Translations under genes and position numbers: made by a program
The notes under the pieces: model-generated
The model's input: only the letters and a program-made list of their open reading frames with translations
The model's database searches: none
Told to the model about the DNA's origin: nothing
Part shown: positions 34,333 through 41,910 of the stretch, one piece after another
How the letters are laid out: every line of letters starts with the position of its first letter
Position numbering within the stretch: position 1 is the first letter of the stretch
Assembly: GCA_934454405.1 (NCBI GenBank)
Contig: CAKSFN010000009.1
Coordinates: 44,520 to 108,519 of the forward strand
Direction of reading: 5' to 3'
Length of the DNA: 64,000 bases
Source of the DNA: an uncultured Eubacteriales bacterium
GTDB taxonomy: Bacteria > Bacillota > Clostridia > Oscillospirales > UBA644

Positions 34333-34646
34333 TGGGATTTGACAATTCTTTTCAGTTGCTGCTGTTTTTGTATTCCTTGATTTTCGGAATCGCTCTCGGC
34401 GCTGTTTACACGGGACTGTCCGCTTTTCGTCTGTTTAAGCCTCCCTCTGCGCCGGCGCTGTTTTTTGCCGATTTTTTATATTTTTTGTTTTCCGCCGTTG
34501 CGTTTTTTGTGTTTGTGTTTGTTTTTTGCGACGGACAGATTCGGATTTTTGTTCTGTTGACTGTTTTTATCGGCTGGCTCGCCGAATATCTGACGGTGGG
34601 AAGCCTTGTGAAAAGACTTATAAAAAAGAAAAAGAAGAAAACATAA
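34332..34646 (+). CDS. yabQ: Sporulation membrane protein YabQ
   Basis: A 104-residue membrane protein with about four hydrophobic segments (SFQLLLFLYSLIFGIALGAVY, split at residues 6-26, and three more) and a Lys-rich C-terminus. The topology and position after yabP match YabQ, which affects spore coat and cortex formation in B. subtilis. It is translationally coupled to yabP and 26 bases upstream of divIC. Confidence 0.85.
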   Translation: MGFDNSFQLLLFLYSLIFGIALGAVYTGLSAFRLFKPPSAPALFFADFLYFLFSAVAFFVFVFVFCDGQIRIFVLLTVFIGWLAEYLTVGSLVKRLIKKKKKKT

Positions 34647-34672
34647 TTTTTCCCGATAAGAGGTAAAAAGAG

Positions 34673-35008
34673 ATGTTGAGTTTTAACGAAGAACCCGTAA
34701 AAATCGAAGAAGATAAGCGTAAGGCGAAAAAGTCGAGATCGAATGTTTTCGTCAGGCTGGTTCTCGCCGCCGTCGTTATCGGTCTTTCCGCCCTGGTTAT
34801 TTCGATGCTTGCCGAAATTGCCGTTGATAATAAGGCGTGTGAGGAAAAAGACGCGGCTATCAGAGAGCAGAATATGAAAAACGCGGAGCTGGCGGAGATT
34901 CTCGACCCGACAAACGCAGCGGATTTCAATCGCGACATCGCGGAAAAGGAACTTGATTATGCCGACGGCGGAGAAAAGGTTTACGTTGCTCCCGATTCGG
35001 GAAAATAG
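34673..35008 (+). CDS. divIC: Septum formation initiator DivIC/FtsB-like
   Basis: A 111-residue bitopic protein: charged cytoplasmic head, membrane segment at about 25-47, then a coiled coil (about 50-80) and a conserved C-terminal DFNRDIAEKELDYADGGEKVY, as in DivIC (family ARxxLxYxxPGE). It joins FtsL and DivIB at the septum. Between yabQ and yabR, the same position as in B. subtilis. SD AAGAGG. Confidence 0.9.
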   Translation: MLSFNEEPVKIEEDKRKAKKSRSNVFVRLVLAAVVIGLSALVISMLAEIAVDNKACEEKDAAIREQNMKNAELAEILDPTNAADFNRDIAEKELDYADGGEKVYVAPDSGK

Positions 35009-35057
35009 ATTAAGGAAGTGACGGAAAACCCGTCGGAATTCGGAGGAATTATCTTAT

Positions 35058-35471
35058 ATGGCAGTTGCGGTCGGTGATGTTGCGATCGGAAAAGTGACGA
35101 AAATTATGCCCTTCGGCGCGTTTGTCAGGCTTGAAAACGGTGAAAGCGGACTTGTTCATATTTCCGAAGTTTCATCGGGATTTGTCAAGGATATAAACGA
35201 AGCGCTCACCGTCGGACAGGAGGTTCGCGTAAAGATTATCGGTATAGATGAAAAGAACCGTATCAATCTTTCGATAAAAAAGGCTGACGAATCGCAGAAA
35301 GAGGCTTCTCCTCGTCCGAGAACGTCCGCGCCCGCGCCGGCATTTTTCCGTGAGAAAAAAGCGCCGGAGCCGCAGTCCTTTGACGATATGATTTCAAGAT
35401 TTATGAAGGAGTCCGGCGATAAACTGAGCGATTTCAAGGATACAAAACGCACCCGCCCGAGAAGAAAATAG
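35058..35471 (+). CDS. yabR: S1-domain RNA-binding protein YabR
   Basis: A 137-residue protein with one S1 domain (residues 5-76: VAIGKVTKIMPFGAFVRLENG, GLVHISEVSS, VKIIGIDEKNRINLSIKKA) and a basic, Pro-rich tail. In Bacillota this general stress/polynucleotide-phosphorylase-like S1 protein follows divIC. It probably binds RNA or ribosomes. SD CGGAGGA. Confidence 0.9.
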   Translation: MAVAVGDVAIGKVTKIMPFGAFVRLENGESGLVHISEVSSGFVKDINEALTVGQEVRVKIIGIDEKNRINLSIKKADESQKEASPRPRTSAPAPAFFREKKAPEPQSFDDMISRFMKESGDKLSDFKDTKRTRPRRK

Positions 35472-35535
35472 AGCGGAGACTATCAGCTTGCAGTCATTTA
35501 TTCAAAAGTTGATTTGATATTTCGGATAAATTCAG

Positions 35536-35569
35536 GCGCACCGTTTTTATACGGTGTGCTATTTTTTTG
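35536..35569 (+). terminator. Terminator after yabR
   Basis: GCGCACCGT (35536-35544) and ACGGTGTGC (35551-35559) pair with one G-U, loop TTTTAT, then TATTTTTTT. Confidence 0.8.
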
Positions 35570-35619
35570 CTCTTTTGCATAAGTATGTTTCAGAGAAAAA
35601 TGTTTTCGGAGGTATATTT

Positions 35620-36408
35620 ATGGCGCAGGAAAAGGATGAGTTTAAGAAACTGTCTGAAAAATACGAAAGCGAATTGATGAATTACTATCGCAAGCACGTT
35701 CCGACCGTTATTTCATATTCGGGTAATACGAGGAGCGTTGACCCTTCGGAATTTGAGAAAGACAGGATATCCGAACACCGCATCGGAACGAAAACAGACA
35801 TTTCCGTGTTGTCGGAAAATGAAGCGGCGGGCGAACGGCAAGAAGAGATAGTGCATCTTGAAGAAGAGAATATCCCGCCCGAAAATTCTCCTGCCGACGA
35901 ACCGACGCTTCCCATGAGCCCTTTGCCGGATATTGAGGACATTCCGCCGTCGGAAAACGGAAGCGGAGACAATATGCGTTCAAGAGGTTCGTCTTCAACT
36001 CAAACGGAGCGCGACAACAGACCGCCGCAGGAGCAGGGAACAGGCACGGGCTTTATCAAGGTCGCCGTTTCAACTGCGCAGCAGGCGGTTCCTCTGCCCG
36101 GCTGTAAGGTCGCGATTTCAAGCGGAGAAACGCAGATTGATTTTTATGCCGAATATGAAACCGACCTTTCGGGCAATACGCCCGTTGTTTCCGTTCCCGC
36201 GCCGAGCCGCGACCTTTCGCAGTCTCCCGGAGGGAACGTCAGACCTTATTACAGATATAATATAGACGTGGAATTTCCCGGTTACGATGAGGTCAATGTC
36301 ACGGAGGTTCCCGTATTTGAGGGGATTCTCTCAATTCAGCCGGTTTCAATGGTTCCTATGTCGGGCGGAGGCAAAAACACGACCGATACCCCGGGATTTC
36401 CGTTGTAA
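35620..36408 (+). CDS. Acidic linker protein with C-terminal beta domain, partner of the SpoIID-like protein
   Basis: A 262-residue protein without signal peptide or membrane segment. Residues 1-60 are helical and charged, 60-145 are an acidic Pro/Glu/Ser linker, and 145-245 look like a beta-sandwich (GFIKVAVSTAQQAVPLPGCKVAIS, split at about 146-169; VPVFEGILSIQPVSMVP). The beta domain resembles carboxypeptidase-regulatory-like or Cna-B folds that occur with spore and wall proteins. It lies 14 bases before the SpoIID-like gene, so the two products probably act together. Not recognised by name. SD GGAGG. Confidence 0.65.
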   Translation: MAQEKDEFKKLSEKYESELMNYYRKHVPTVISYSGNTRSVDPSEFEKDRISEHRIGTKTDISVLSENEAAGERQEEIVHLEEENIPPENSPADEPTLPMSPLPDIEDIPPSENGSGDNMRSRGSSSTQTERDNRPPQEQGTGTGFIKVAVSTAQQAVPLPGCKVAISSGETQIDFYAEYETDLSGNTPVVSVPAPSRDLSQSPGGNVRPYYRYNIDVEFPGYDEVNVTEVPVFEGILSIQPVSMVPMSGGGKNTTDTPGFPL

Positions 36409-36422
36409 AGGAGGCGACAGAT

Positions 36423-37775
36423 ATGGCATCTTTGACACCTTATGTTCCCCAGACGGTCGTTGTTCATCTCGGTTCGCCGTCTTCAAACGCTCAAAACGTG
36501 ACCGTTGATTTTATCGACTATATAAAAAACGTTGCTTCCAGCGAGCTTTATCCCACGTGGCCGGAAACCGCTTTGCGCGCGAACATTTACGCTATCGTGA
36601 CGTTTACGCTGAACCGTATATATACCGAATGGTATCGGAGTCAGGGTTATAATTTTGATATAACAAGCAATACGCAATACGATCAGGCTTTTTTTAAGGA
36701 CAGGGAAATTTTCGGAAACATCAGCGATATTGCAGACGAGATTTTTAATGACTATATTCGCAAGCAGGGCAACATAGATCCTCTTTTTTCGCAGTATTGC
36801 AACGGAACGACTGTTACCTGCCGAGGACTTTCTCAGTGGGGCACCGTGACGCTTGCCAACAAGGGATATACGCCTTATGAAATGCTTCAATACTATTACG
36901 GGGACGATATTGAGATTGTCCGAAACGCTCCCGTCAAGGTTAATATCCCGTCCTACCCCGGTTCACCGTTACGTCTCGGAGATCTCGGCAACGACGTTTA
37001 TGCCGTTCAAGTCCGATTGAACCGAATTGCCGTTAATTATCCCGCAATTCCGCGAATCCCCAACCCGGACGGCATATTCGGTCCCGAAACCGAACAGGCG
37101 GTGCTTGCGTTTCAGCGTATTTTTTCGATAGAAACCGTCGGATATGTCGGAAAAGCCACATGGTACAGAATCGCTTACACCGCGGCGGCGGTCAAACGTC
37201 TTGCGGATATAGATTCCGAGGGCGTGACGCTGAACGACGTTCTCACGCCGTTTTCGGACACTTTGCGCGAAGGGGACAGAGGCCTTGAAGTAAAGGTTTT
37301 GCAGTATTATCTTTCGACGATAGGTCTTTATAACGATTATATCCCGAATATAAGCATAGACGGCTATTTCGGTGCCGCAACGAAAAATGCGGTGCTTGCG
37401 TTTCAGCGTTATTCAGGCTTGACCGAGGACGGAATAGTCGGCAGGGCAACAAGAAACGCTTTGCGCGACGCCTATAACGATATAATCGCCGCCGCGCCGC
37501 CGACGTTCCAAAGCGGAGAAGCAGCGCTTTTTCCCGGCACTTTCTTGAGAGAAGGCTTTGAGGGACCGTATGTTCGTCTTTTGCAGGAATACCTCGTCAG
37601 GATCGCGCAGTTTGATAAAGGCGTTCCCGCCACGGAAGTAACGGGTTATTTCGGCATAAAGACAAAGCACGCCGTTTCCGCTTTTCAAAGCGAATACGGA
37701 TTTGTCCCCGACGGACTTGTCGGCCCCGTTCTATGGAACGCGATAGCGGACGCTTATCTTGAAACTTTTGCGTGA
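36423..37775 (+). CDS. SpoIID-like domain protein with three peptidoglycan-binding (PG_binding_1) repeats
   Basis: A 450-residue protein. Residues about 30-165 read as a SpoIID/LytB-type domain: YIKNVASSELYPTWPETALRANIYA with the presumed catalytic Glu in SSEL (positions 38-41), and LSQWGTVTLANKGYTPYEMLQYYY closing it. Three PG_binding_1 repeats follow (about 180-258, 275-358, 375-447), each with a LRLGDxG start, a DGxFGxxT core and an AFQ helix. No signal peptide or membrane helix is seen. SpoIID degrades peptidoglycan stripped of stem peptides during engulfment; this version may act on spore cortex. SD GGAGGCGA. Confidence 0.75.
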   Translation: MASLTPYVPQTVVVHLGSPSSNAQNVTVDFIDYIKNVASSELYPTWPETALRANIYAIVTFTLNRIYTEWYRSQGYNFDITSNTQYDQAFFKDREIFGNISDIADEIFNDYIRKQGNIDPLFSQYCNGTTVTCRGLSQWGTVTLANKGYTPYEMLQYYYGDDIEIVRNAPVKVNIPSYPGSPLRLGDLGNDVYAVQVRLNRIAVNYPAIPRIPNPDGIFGPETEQAVLAFQRIFSIETVGYVGKATWYRIAYTAAAVKRLADIDSEGVTLNDVLTPFSDTLREGDRGLEVKVLQYYLSTIGLYNDYIPNISIDGYFGAATKNAVLAFQRYSGLTEDGIVGRATRNALRDAYNDIIAAAPPTFQSGEAALFPGTFLREGFEGPYVRLLQEYLVRIAQFDKGVPATEVTGYFGIKTKHAVSAFQSEYGFVPDGLVGPVLWNAIADAYLETFA

Positions 37776-37781
37776 TTTTAT

Positions 37782-37802
37782 CGCAGCGCCTGCGCTTTTT
37801 TC
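37782..37802 (+). terminator. Weak terminator after the SpoIID-like gene
   Basis: CGCAG-CGC-CTGCG forms a 5-bp stem followed by CTTTTTTC. Confidence 0.4.
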
Positions 37803-37822
37803 GTTTATCCGCGTGTAATTTT

Positions 37823-37954
37823 ATGGTTTACGGAAATATCGTCTTGTGCGTTACGGTCGCGTGCGCGTTCGGTTCTGCTCTTTTCGTTTCTTGTTCGGGC
37901 ACGGTAGAAGAGGTCTGTCGGATATTTCTTGCGGCGACGGCGGATCAGTCATAA
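37823..37954 (+). CDS. Possible 43-residue membrane peptide (weak)
   Basis: An ATG frame with a hydrophobic stretch (IVLCVTVACAFGSALFVSC) and a short acidic tail, ended just before a terminator. No RBS precedes it. It lies in a 536-base gap between the SpoIID-like gene and pth and may be chance. Confidence 0.2.
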   Translation: MVYGNIVLCVTVACAFGSALFVSCSGTVEEVCRIFLAATADQS

Positions 37955-37988
37955 AACCGCCTGTTTGTTTTTTATCTTTCTTTCATTG

Positions 37989-38026
37989 AACGGTTCTCCT
38001 CTGTTTCGGAAGAGAACCGTTTTTCT
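37989..38026 (+). terminator. Terminator, left copy of the repeated cassette
   Basis: AACGGTTCTC (37989-37998) and GAGAACCGTT (38012-38021) form a 10-bp stem with TTTTC following. It lies within the left copy of a repeated terminator-promoter segment. Confidence 0.75.
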
Positions 38027-38083
38027 TGCTCCGGGGTATTGAAAAAAATGAGGAAATGGTATATAATAGTTTTAATATCAATA
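37995..38083 (+). repeat. Direct repeat, left copy (terminator loop plus promoter)
   Basis: This segment recurs at 38996-39084 with a few substitutions (CTGTTTCGG, CGTTTTTC-TTG, CGGGGTATTGAAAAAAATGA, AAATGGTATATAATA and TAATATCAATA are shared). Each copy carries a complete TTGAAA-17-TATAAT promoter, here at 38039-38044 and 38062-38067. Confidence 0.8.
38039..38067 (+). promoter_or_regulatory. Promoter upstream of pth (left repeat copy)
   Basis: TTGAAA at 38039-38044, 17 bases, TATAAT at 38062-38067. About 235 bases of AT-rich leader separate it from pth. A 28-codon frame beginning at 38085 starts like the DUF308 gene (MKD-F) and may be a remnant of its copied start. Confidence 0.65.
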
Positions 38084-38311
38084 TATGAAAGATTTATTCT
38101 TATCAATAGCGGCAACAAAAATTCGATTCAAAAATCGGATTGCGGCGAAGCGTATGTGCTTTTGTTAAACAACTTAAAAACCGCTGTTATGATTGATAAA
38201 AGTGAGAAGTTACAGTTCAAATTCGCTAAAAAACAGGAGAGTTTTTATATAAAATATTATGACATGGACTTGTGCCGAGTAATTTAGACGTTTTATAACC
38301 GGAGACGTGAT
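38068..38311 (+). other. AT-rich leader of pth
   Basis: No convincing gene. Frames here lack RBS sites and the longest one overlaps the promoter itself. Confidence 0.4.
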
Positions 38312-38896
38312 ATGAAAAATGTTGAATGGATTATTGTCGGATTAGGAAATCCGGAAGAAAGGCATTTAAATAATCGACATAATATAGGCTTTATTTGTGT
38401 GGATCGGTTGGCTTCAAAACATTCCATAGCAATAAATGAATCTAAATTTGATTCTCTGATAGGGTACGGCAAAATAGGTGATGCTTCATGTATGCTTGTT
38501 AAACCGCAAACATACATGAATAAAAGCGGGGAGGCTGTTGCGCAAATAATAAAAGCACTCGGACTCCATCTCACCGATTTAATTGTTATTGCCGATGACA
38601 TTTCGCTTTCAATCGGAAGTTTAAGAATACGGTTGAGCGGCAGGTCAGGAGGACACAAAGGTTTAAACAGTATCATCGAATCGCTCGGAAGCATAGATTT
38701 TGCCAGAGTGAAAATCGGTGCAGGTATTCCACCGGAAGGTGTTGCTTTGGAAAAATGGGTTGTTTCGGACTTTGAAGATAAAATGGCACCGCTGCTTTTT
38801 GAAGTTATCGAAAATGCTTGTAAGGCTATTGAACTTATGGTTGACAGAAAATGTGATGTTGCAATGTCTCGCTATAATCATATCAACAAAGAATGA
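38312..38896 (+). CDS. pth: Peptidyl-tRNA hydrolase
   Basis: A 194-residue Pth with all active-site residues: Asn13 (GLGNP), His23 (RHNIGF), the Asn of KPQTYMNKSG and the Asp of IADD; SGRSGGHKGLNSI is the lid motif. It recycles peptidyl-tRNA that drops off ribosomes. One 60-base line in the gene has 20 G/C against 30 in a line of nfo, so it is clearly AT-richer than its neighbours. It is bracketed by two copies of a terminator-promoter cassette. In B. subtilis pth (spoVC) also lies near yabM-yabR, so it may be native, but composition suggests replacement or a recent move. SD GGAG. Confidence 0.95.
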   Translation: MKNVEWIIVGLGNPEERHLNNRHNIGFICVDRLASKHSIAINESKFDSLIGYGKIGDASCMLVKPQTYMNKSGEAVAQIIKALGLHLTDLIVIADDISLSIGSLRIRLSGRSGGHKGLNSIIESLGSIDFARVKIGAGIPPEGVALEKWVVSDFEDKMAPLLFEVIENACKAIELMVDRKCDVAMSRYNHINKE

Positions 38897-38995
38897 TAGA
38901 AATGAACGGAATGGCTTTGATAATAATATACTGTTTAAATCATAGGAGTTTTAGGCAACTTACCGTTTAGCGTATTTCGACAAAACAGAGAATAT

Positions 38996-39084
38996 CCTCC
39001 GCTGTTTCGGCGGAGGGTCGTTTTTTCTTGTGCGGGGTATTGAAAAAAATGAAAAAATGGTATATAATAAATATAATATCAATA
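38996..39084 (+). repeat. Direct repeat, right copy (terminator plus promoter)
   Basis: Second copy of the 37995-38083 segment, about 1001 bases downstream. It contains a terminator (CCTCCGC 38996-39002, GCGGAGG 39010-39016, then TCGTTTTTTC) and a promoter (TTGAAA 39040-39045, 17 bases, TATAAT 39063-39068) that drives the DUF308 gene. Confidence 0.8.
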
Positions 39085-39112
39085 AAATGCTGTCTGACAA
39101 AGGAGTTTGAAT

Positions 39113-39706
39113 ATGAAAGATTTTTTCAGATCTCTGAATAAGCCCATTCTTATCGCGTCGCTTGCTTTTGTTGTTTTCGGCGTTTTGTTCACGGTCAACC
39201 CGAATATAATCAAGGAAGTTGCAATCAGCTACGTTATCGCGGGCGCGCTTTTTATGTATGCGCTTATTTCTGTGATAATTTATATCAAAACGCCTGTGGG
39301 CAACGGCTTCGGACTTGTTTTCGGACTTGTTGCGCTGTGTGCGGGAGTTATAATCTGTTTCAGAGCGGCTGAGTTTGTGCGCATTATCCGCATGGTTATC
39401 GGCTTCGGCATCGCGGTTTTCGGAATTATACGTTTTCAGCAGGGAGTTGATCTTCTCCGCCTGAAAAAACGCTCCGGCTGGTTTGAACTGACGGTTTCCG
39501 TCCTCCTTATCGCCGCGGGAATAATCGTTGCCGTCGTTCCCGAACTCTTTAAGAACGCCGTATTCATACTTTCGGGTATACTTCTAATCGTTGTCGGAGT
39601 GACGAATATCGTCAGCGAGGTCAGAACAAAAAAAGCGATGAAAAAACTGCTTGACACCGAAGGCAAGATAATCGTTCACGGCGAAGTGGAAAAAGACGGA
39701 GAATAA
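39113..39706 (+). CDS. HdeD-like DUF308 membrane protein
   Basis: A 197-residue protein with six membrane segments in three hairpins, the DUF308/HdeD pattern (FVVFGVLFTVNP, GLVALCAGVIICF, VLLIAAGIIVAVVPELF), then a hydrophilic C-terminus. HdeD is linked to acid stress in E. coli; the role here is unknown. AAAGGAG precedes ATG 39113. It ends one base before nfo. Confidence 0.8.
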   Translation: MKDFFRSLNKPILIASLAFVVFGVLFTVNPNIIKEVAISYVIAGALFMYALISVIIYIKTPVGNGFGLVFGLVALCAGVIICFRAAEFVRIIRMVIGFGIAVFGIIRFQQGVDLLRLKKRSGWFELTVSVLLIAAGIIVAVVPELFKNAVFILSGILLIVVGVTNIVSEVRTKKAMKKLLDTEGKIIVHGEVEKDGE

Positions 39707-39707
39707 T

Positions 39708-40547
39708 ATGACCGATTTTTATATAGGCTGTCATCTTTCGAGTTCGGGCGGGTTTTCCTCTATGGCAAAGACCGCTCATTCGATAAACGCAAACACGTTT
39801 CAGTTCTTTACCCGCAATCCGCGCGGCGGAAAGGCAAAAGACATTTCGGACGGGGACGTTGCTGAATTTCATCGGCTTTGCGCGGAATATTCGATAGGGA
39901 AGATAGTTGCGCATTCGCCGTATACACTCAACCCCTGTTCCGCAGATGAAAAAATACGAGAGTTTGCCCGTATTACCTTTGCGGACGATTTGATGCGAAT
40001 GGAAAAAGTTCCGGGCAATTATTATAACTTTCATCCGGGCAGCCACGTCGGACAAGGCGTGGATGTTGGTATAAAACTTATCTGCGACCTTTTGAACGAA
40101 GTGCTTTTCCCCGAACAGAAAACCACGGTTCTGCTTGAAACGATGGCGGGCAAGGGCAGTGAGATAGGAGGCAGATTCGAGGAATTGAAACGCATCACAG
40201 ACGGCGTTAAACATCCCGAATTGCTCGGTGTTTGCCTTGATACCTGCCATGTTTACGACGGCGGATATGATATAGTCAACGACCTTGACGGCGTGCTTGA
40301 AGAGTTTGACCGAACGGTGGGGCTTGACCGCCTGAAAGCCGTGCATCTGAATGACTCCAAATTCGGTTTTGAAAGCCATAAGGACAGGCACGAAAAGATA
40401 GGGCTCGGTCATATAGGCGAAAAAGCGTTTAAAAGAATAATAAATCACCCTGCGCTCCGAAATCTGACATTTTGTCTCGAAACGCCGAACGAGCTTGACG
40501 GCTACGAAAAAGAGATAGCGCTCCTGCGCTCGCTTCGCAAAGACTGA
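39708..40547 (+). CDS. nfo: Deoxyribonuclease IV (endonuclease IV)
   Basis: A 279-residue AP endonuclease with a trinuclear zinc site: GCHLSSSGGF, FHPGSHVGQG, LLETMAGKGSEIG, GVCLDTCHVYDGGYD, HLNDSKFGF and DRHEKIGLGHIG. It incises DNA at abasic sites, next in the pathway after uracil removal (ung at 52.4 kb). It directly follows the DUF308 gene, with which it probably forms an operon. Confidence 0.95.
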   Translation: MTDFYIGCHLSSSGGFSSMAKTAHSINANTFQFFTRNPRGGKAKDISDGDVAEFHRLCAEYSIGKIVAHSPYTLNPCSADEKIREFARITFADDLMRMEKVPGNYYNFHPGSHVGQGVDVGIKLICDLLNEVLFPEQKTTVLLETMAGKGSEIGGRFEELKRITDGVKHPELLGVCLDTCHVYDGGYDIVNDLDGVLEEFDRTVGLDRLKAVHLNDSKFGFESHKDRHEKIGLGHIGEKAFKRIINHPALRNLTFCLETPNELDGYEKEIALLRSLRKD

Positions 40548-40562
40548 TACGGAGGACTTAAT

Positions 40563-41357
40563 ATGAAAGATAAAACTGCAAAAAAAAGCGGAAAAGGATT
40601 GCGGATAATCTGCATTCTGATTATGATAGTCCTTCTCGGCGTTATCGGTTATTGCGTGTATAATATTATAACGATTCAAAATGAATATAACGAGAGCAAG
40701 AACGCGTTTCAGGCCGTTGCCGATCTTGTAGTTAAGAAGATCAAGGTTCCCTCTTCGGACGACAAAGAAGCCGAAGTGACGGTTGAGATCGATTTTGAAG
40801 AACTCAACAGACAAAACAAGGATATTTTCGCATGGATATTCTGCGACGGCACTCCTCTTAATTATCCCGTGGTCAAGGGCAAAAACAATGACCAGTATCT
40901 GCGTCACCTGATAGACGGCAGATACAACAACAGCGGCACGCTTTTTCTTGACTCCTCAAATTCAAAGGATCTTTCGGACGCGCACTCTTTCATCTTCGGA
41001 CATAATATGAAAAACGGAACGATGTTTGCGTGCCTGCTAAACTATTCAAAGAACGGATATTATGAGGAACATCCGTACATATATCTGTTCACGAAAGATG
41101 TGAATTATCGGCTCGAAGTCTTTTCCGCTTATAAAACAACGGATTCCGACACGGAAAGCTACAAAAAGGATATCAAACGGAACGACGATATGACGGCATA
41201 TTTCAACGGATTGAAAGGACGCTCCGATTTTTCGTGCGATATCGAGTATGCCCGCGGCGACAAGATTCTGACTCTTTCCACCTGCGAATACAGCCGCGCC
41301 TCCGGCAGATACGTTGTGCATTGTCTGATTAAGCCTGTTGAAAATGAGAATAAATAA
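40563..41357 (+). CDS. srtB: Class B sortase
   Basis: A 264-residue protein with an N-terminal membrane anchor (about 14-38) and a sortase domain. Catalytic His147 (FGHNM), Cys241 (TLSTC) and Arg249 (GRYVVH) are present, and the TLSTCEYS context is class B. Sortases attach sorted proteins to the wall or pili; class B in Clostridia often has few or unknown substrates. No LPxTG-like protein is nearby. SD GGAGG. Confidence 0.92.
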   Translation: MKDKTAKKSGKGLRIICILIMIVLLGVIGYCVYNIITIQNEYNESKNAFQAVADLVVKKIKVPSSDDKEAEVTVEIDFEELNRQNKDIFAWIFCDGTPLNYPVVKGKNNDQYLRHLIDGRYNNSGTLFLDSSNSKDLSDAHSFIFGHNMKNGTMFACLLNYSKNGYYEEHPYIYLFTKDVNYRLEVFSAYKTTDSDTESYKKDIKRNDDMTAYFNGLKGRSDFSCDIEYARGDKILTLSTCEYSRASGRYVVHCLIKPVENENK

Positions 41358-41546
41358 CGAAGCAAAAGGGATGTAAAAAAAGCCCAGACCGCAAAAAAGG
41401 CTGAAAAATACAAAAAAAGCAATGGCTTAAAAGATAAACAAAACGACTCAAAACAGCAATTTTTGTGTTTTTCCATAAAATAAGGTTTTAATACGCCTTT
41501 TTTGCTACGGGCGAATCTCACCTCTCGATGTATAAACATACACCAA
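41358..41546. other. Gene-poor interval after sortase
   Basis: AT-rich sequence with short A/T runs. No frame with an RBS. A weak promoter-like pair (TTGTGT, then TTTAAT after 18 bases, ending near 41496) could drive the palindromic element, but it is poor. Confidence 0.35.
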
Positions 41547-41820
41547 GGCTGATGATGTCCGGACTCTTATCGCCCGACACAGGCTATTTTCGGTTATTTT
41601 CTCTCTTTTCGTTTTGGCGGGCGTCAGCCCGCCTGCGTCTCAAAAAGAAAAAATTCCTCGAAAATTTTTCTGTGTCGGGTGCGTGCAGTTTTTACGGTGC
41701 GGATTTTTGTCATAACGACAAAGAAGCCGCCGTGAATACTGTCGTATTTGCAAGGCTTTTGCGAAAGTCAGGGCGAAAATCCGCCCGTTAAAACCGATGA
41801 GAGTTCGAAGATCATCAGCC
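41547..41820 (+). repeat. Nested palindromic element (MITE-like or structured RNA)
   Basis: Ends are a 26-base imperfect inverted repeat (41547-41572 with 41795-41820, 22 of 26 matching). Inside are a perfect 10-bp stem (CCCGACACAG 41573-41582 with CTGTGTCGGG 41670-41679), GGCGGGC-GTCA-GCCCGCC near 41614-41632, GAAAAAATT/AATTTTTC near 41649-41670, TTTGTC-ATAAC-GACAAA near 41705-41722, and GGGCG/CGCCC near 41771-41786. Of the four mismatches in the outer stem, two are G-U in plus-strand RNA and only one in the minus, so a plus-strand RNA is slightly favoured. No protein gene is supported. Confidence 0.7.
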
Positions 41821-41863
41821 ATGGGTTTGATTCACCCATTCTGAACCTTTTTTCCTATCCCCA

Positions 41864-41910
41864 ACGGGGCTGTAAAAAAACTTGCGTTTTTTTACAGCCC
41901 CGTGTTTTTT
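41864..41910 (+). terminator. Strong terminator with 17-bp perfect stem
   Basis: ACGGGGCTGTAAAAAAA (41864-41880) and its exact complement (41887-41903) with loop CTTGCG, then GTTTTTT. The U tract is on the plus-strand side, so it ends plus-strand transcripts coming from srtB or from the palindromic element, and lies just after the minus-strand spoIIP stop. Confidence 0.85.

Noticed and set aside
38039..38287. 82-codon open frame before pth
   Set aside because: It begins within the -35 box of the repeated promoter and has no RBS.
39621..40907. 428-codon open frame antisense to nfo
   Set aside because: Overlaps four real features and lacks any motif; nfo is unambiguous.
41640..41822. Minus-strand 60-codon frame (Arg/Cys/His-rich)
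   Set aside because: It lies wholly within the palindromic element and follows its stems, so it is probably a chance frame in a repeat and not a gene.
41547..41910. Possible RNase P, tmRNA, SRP or 6S RNA gene
   Set aside because: None of the conserved cores of these RNAs can be seen on either strand; left as an unnamed structured element.
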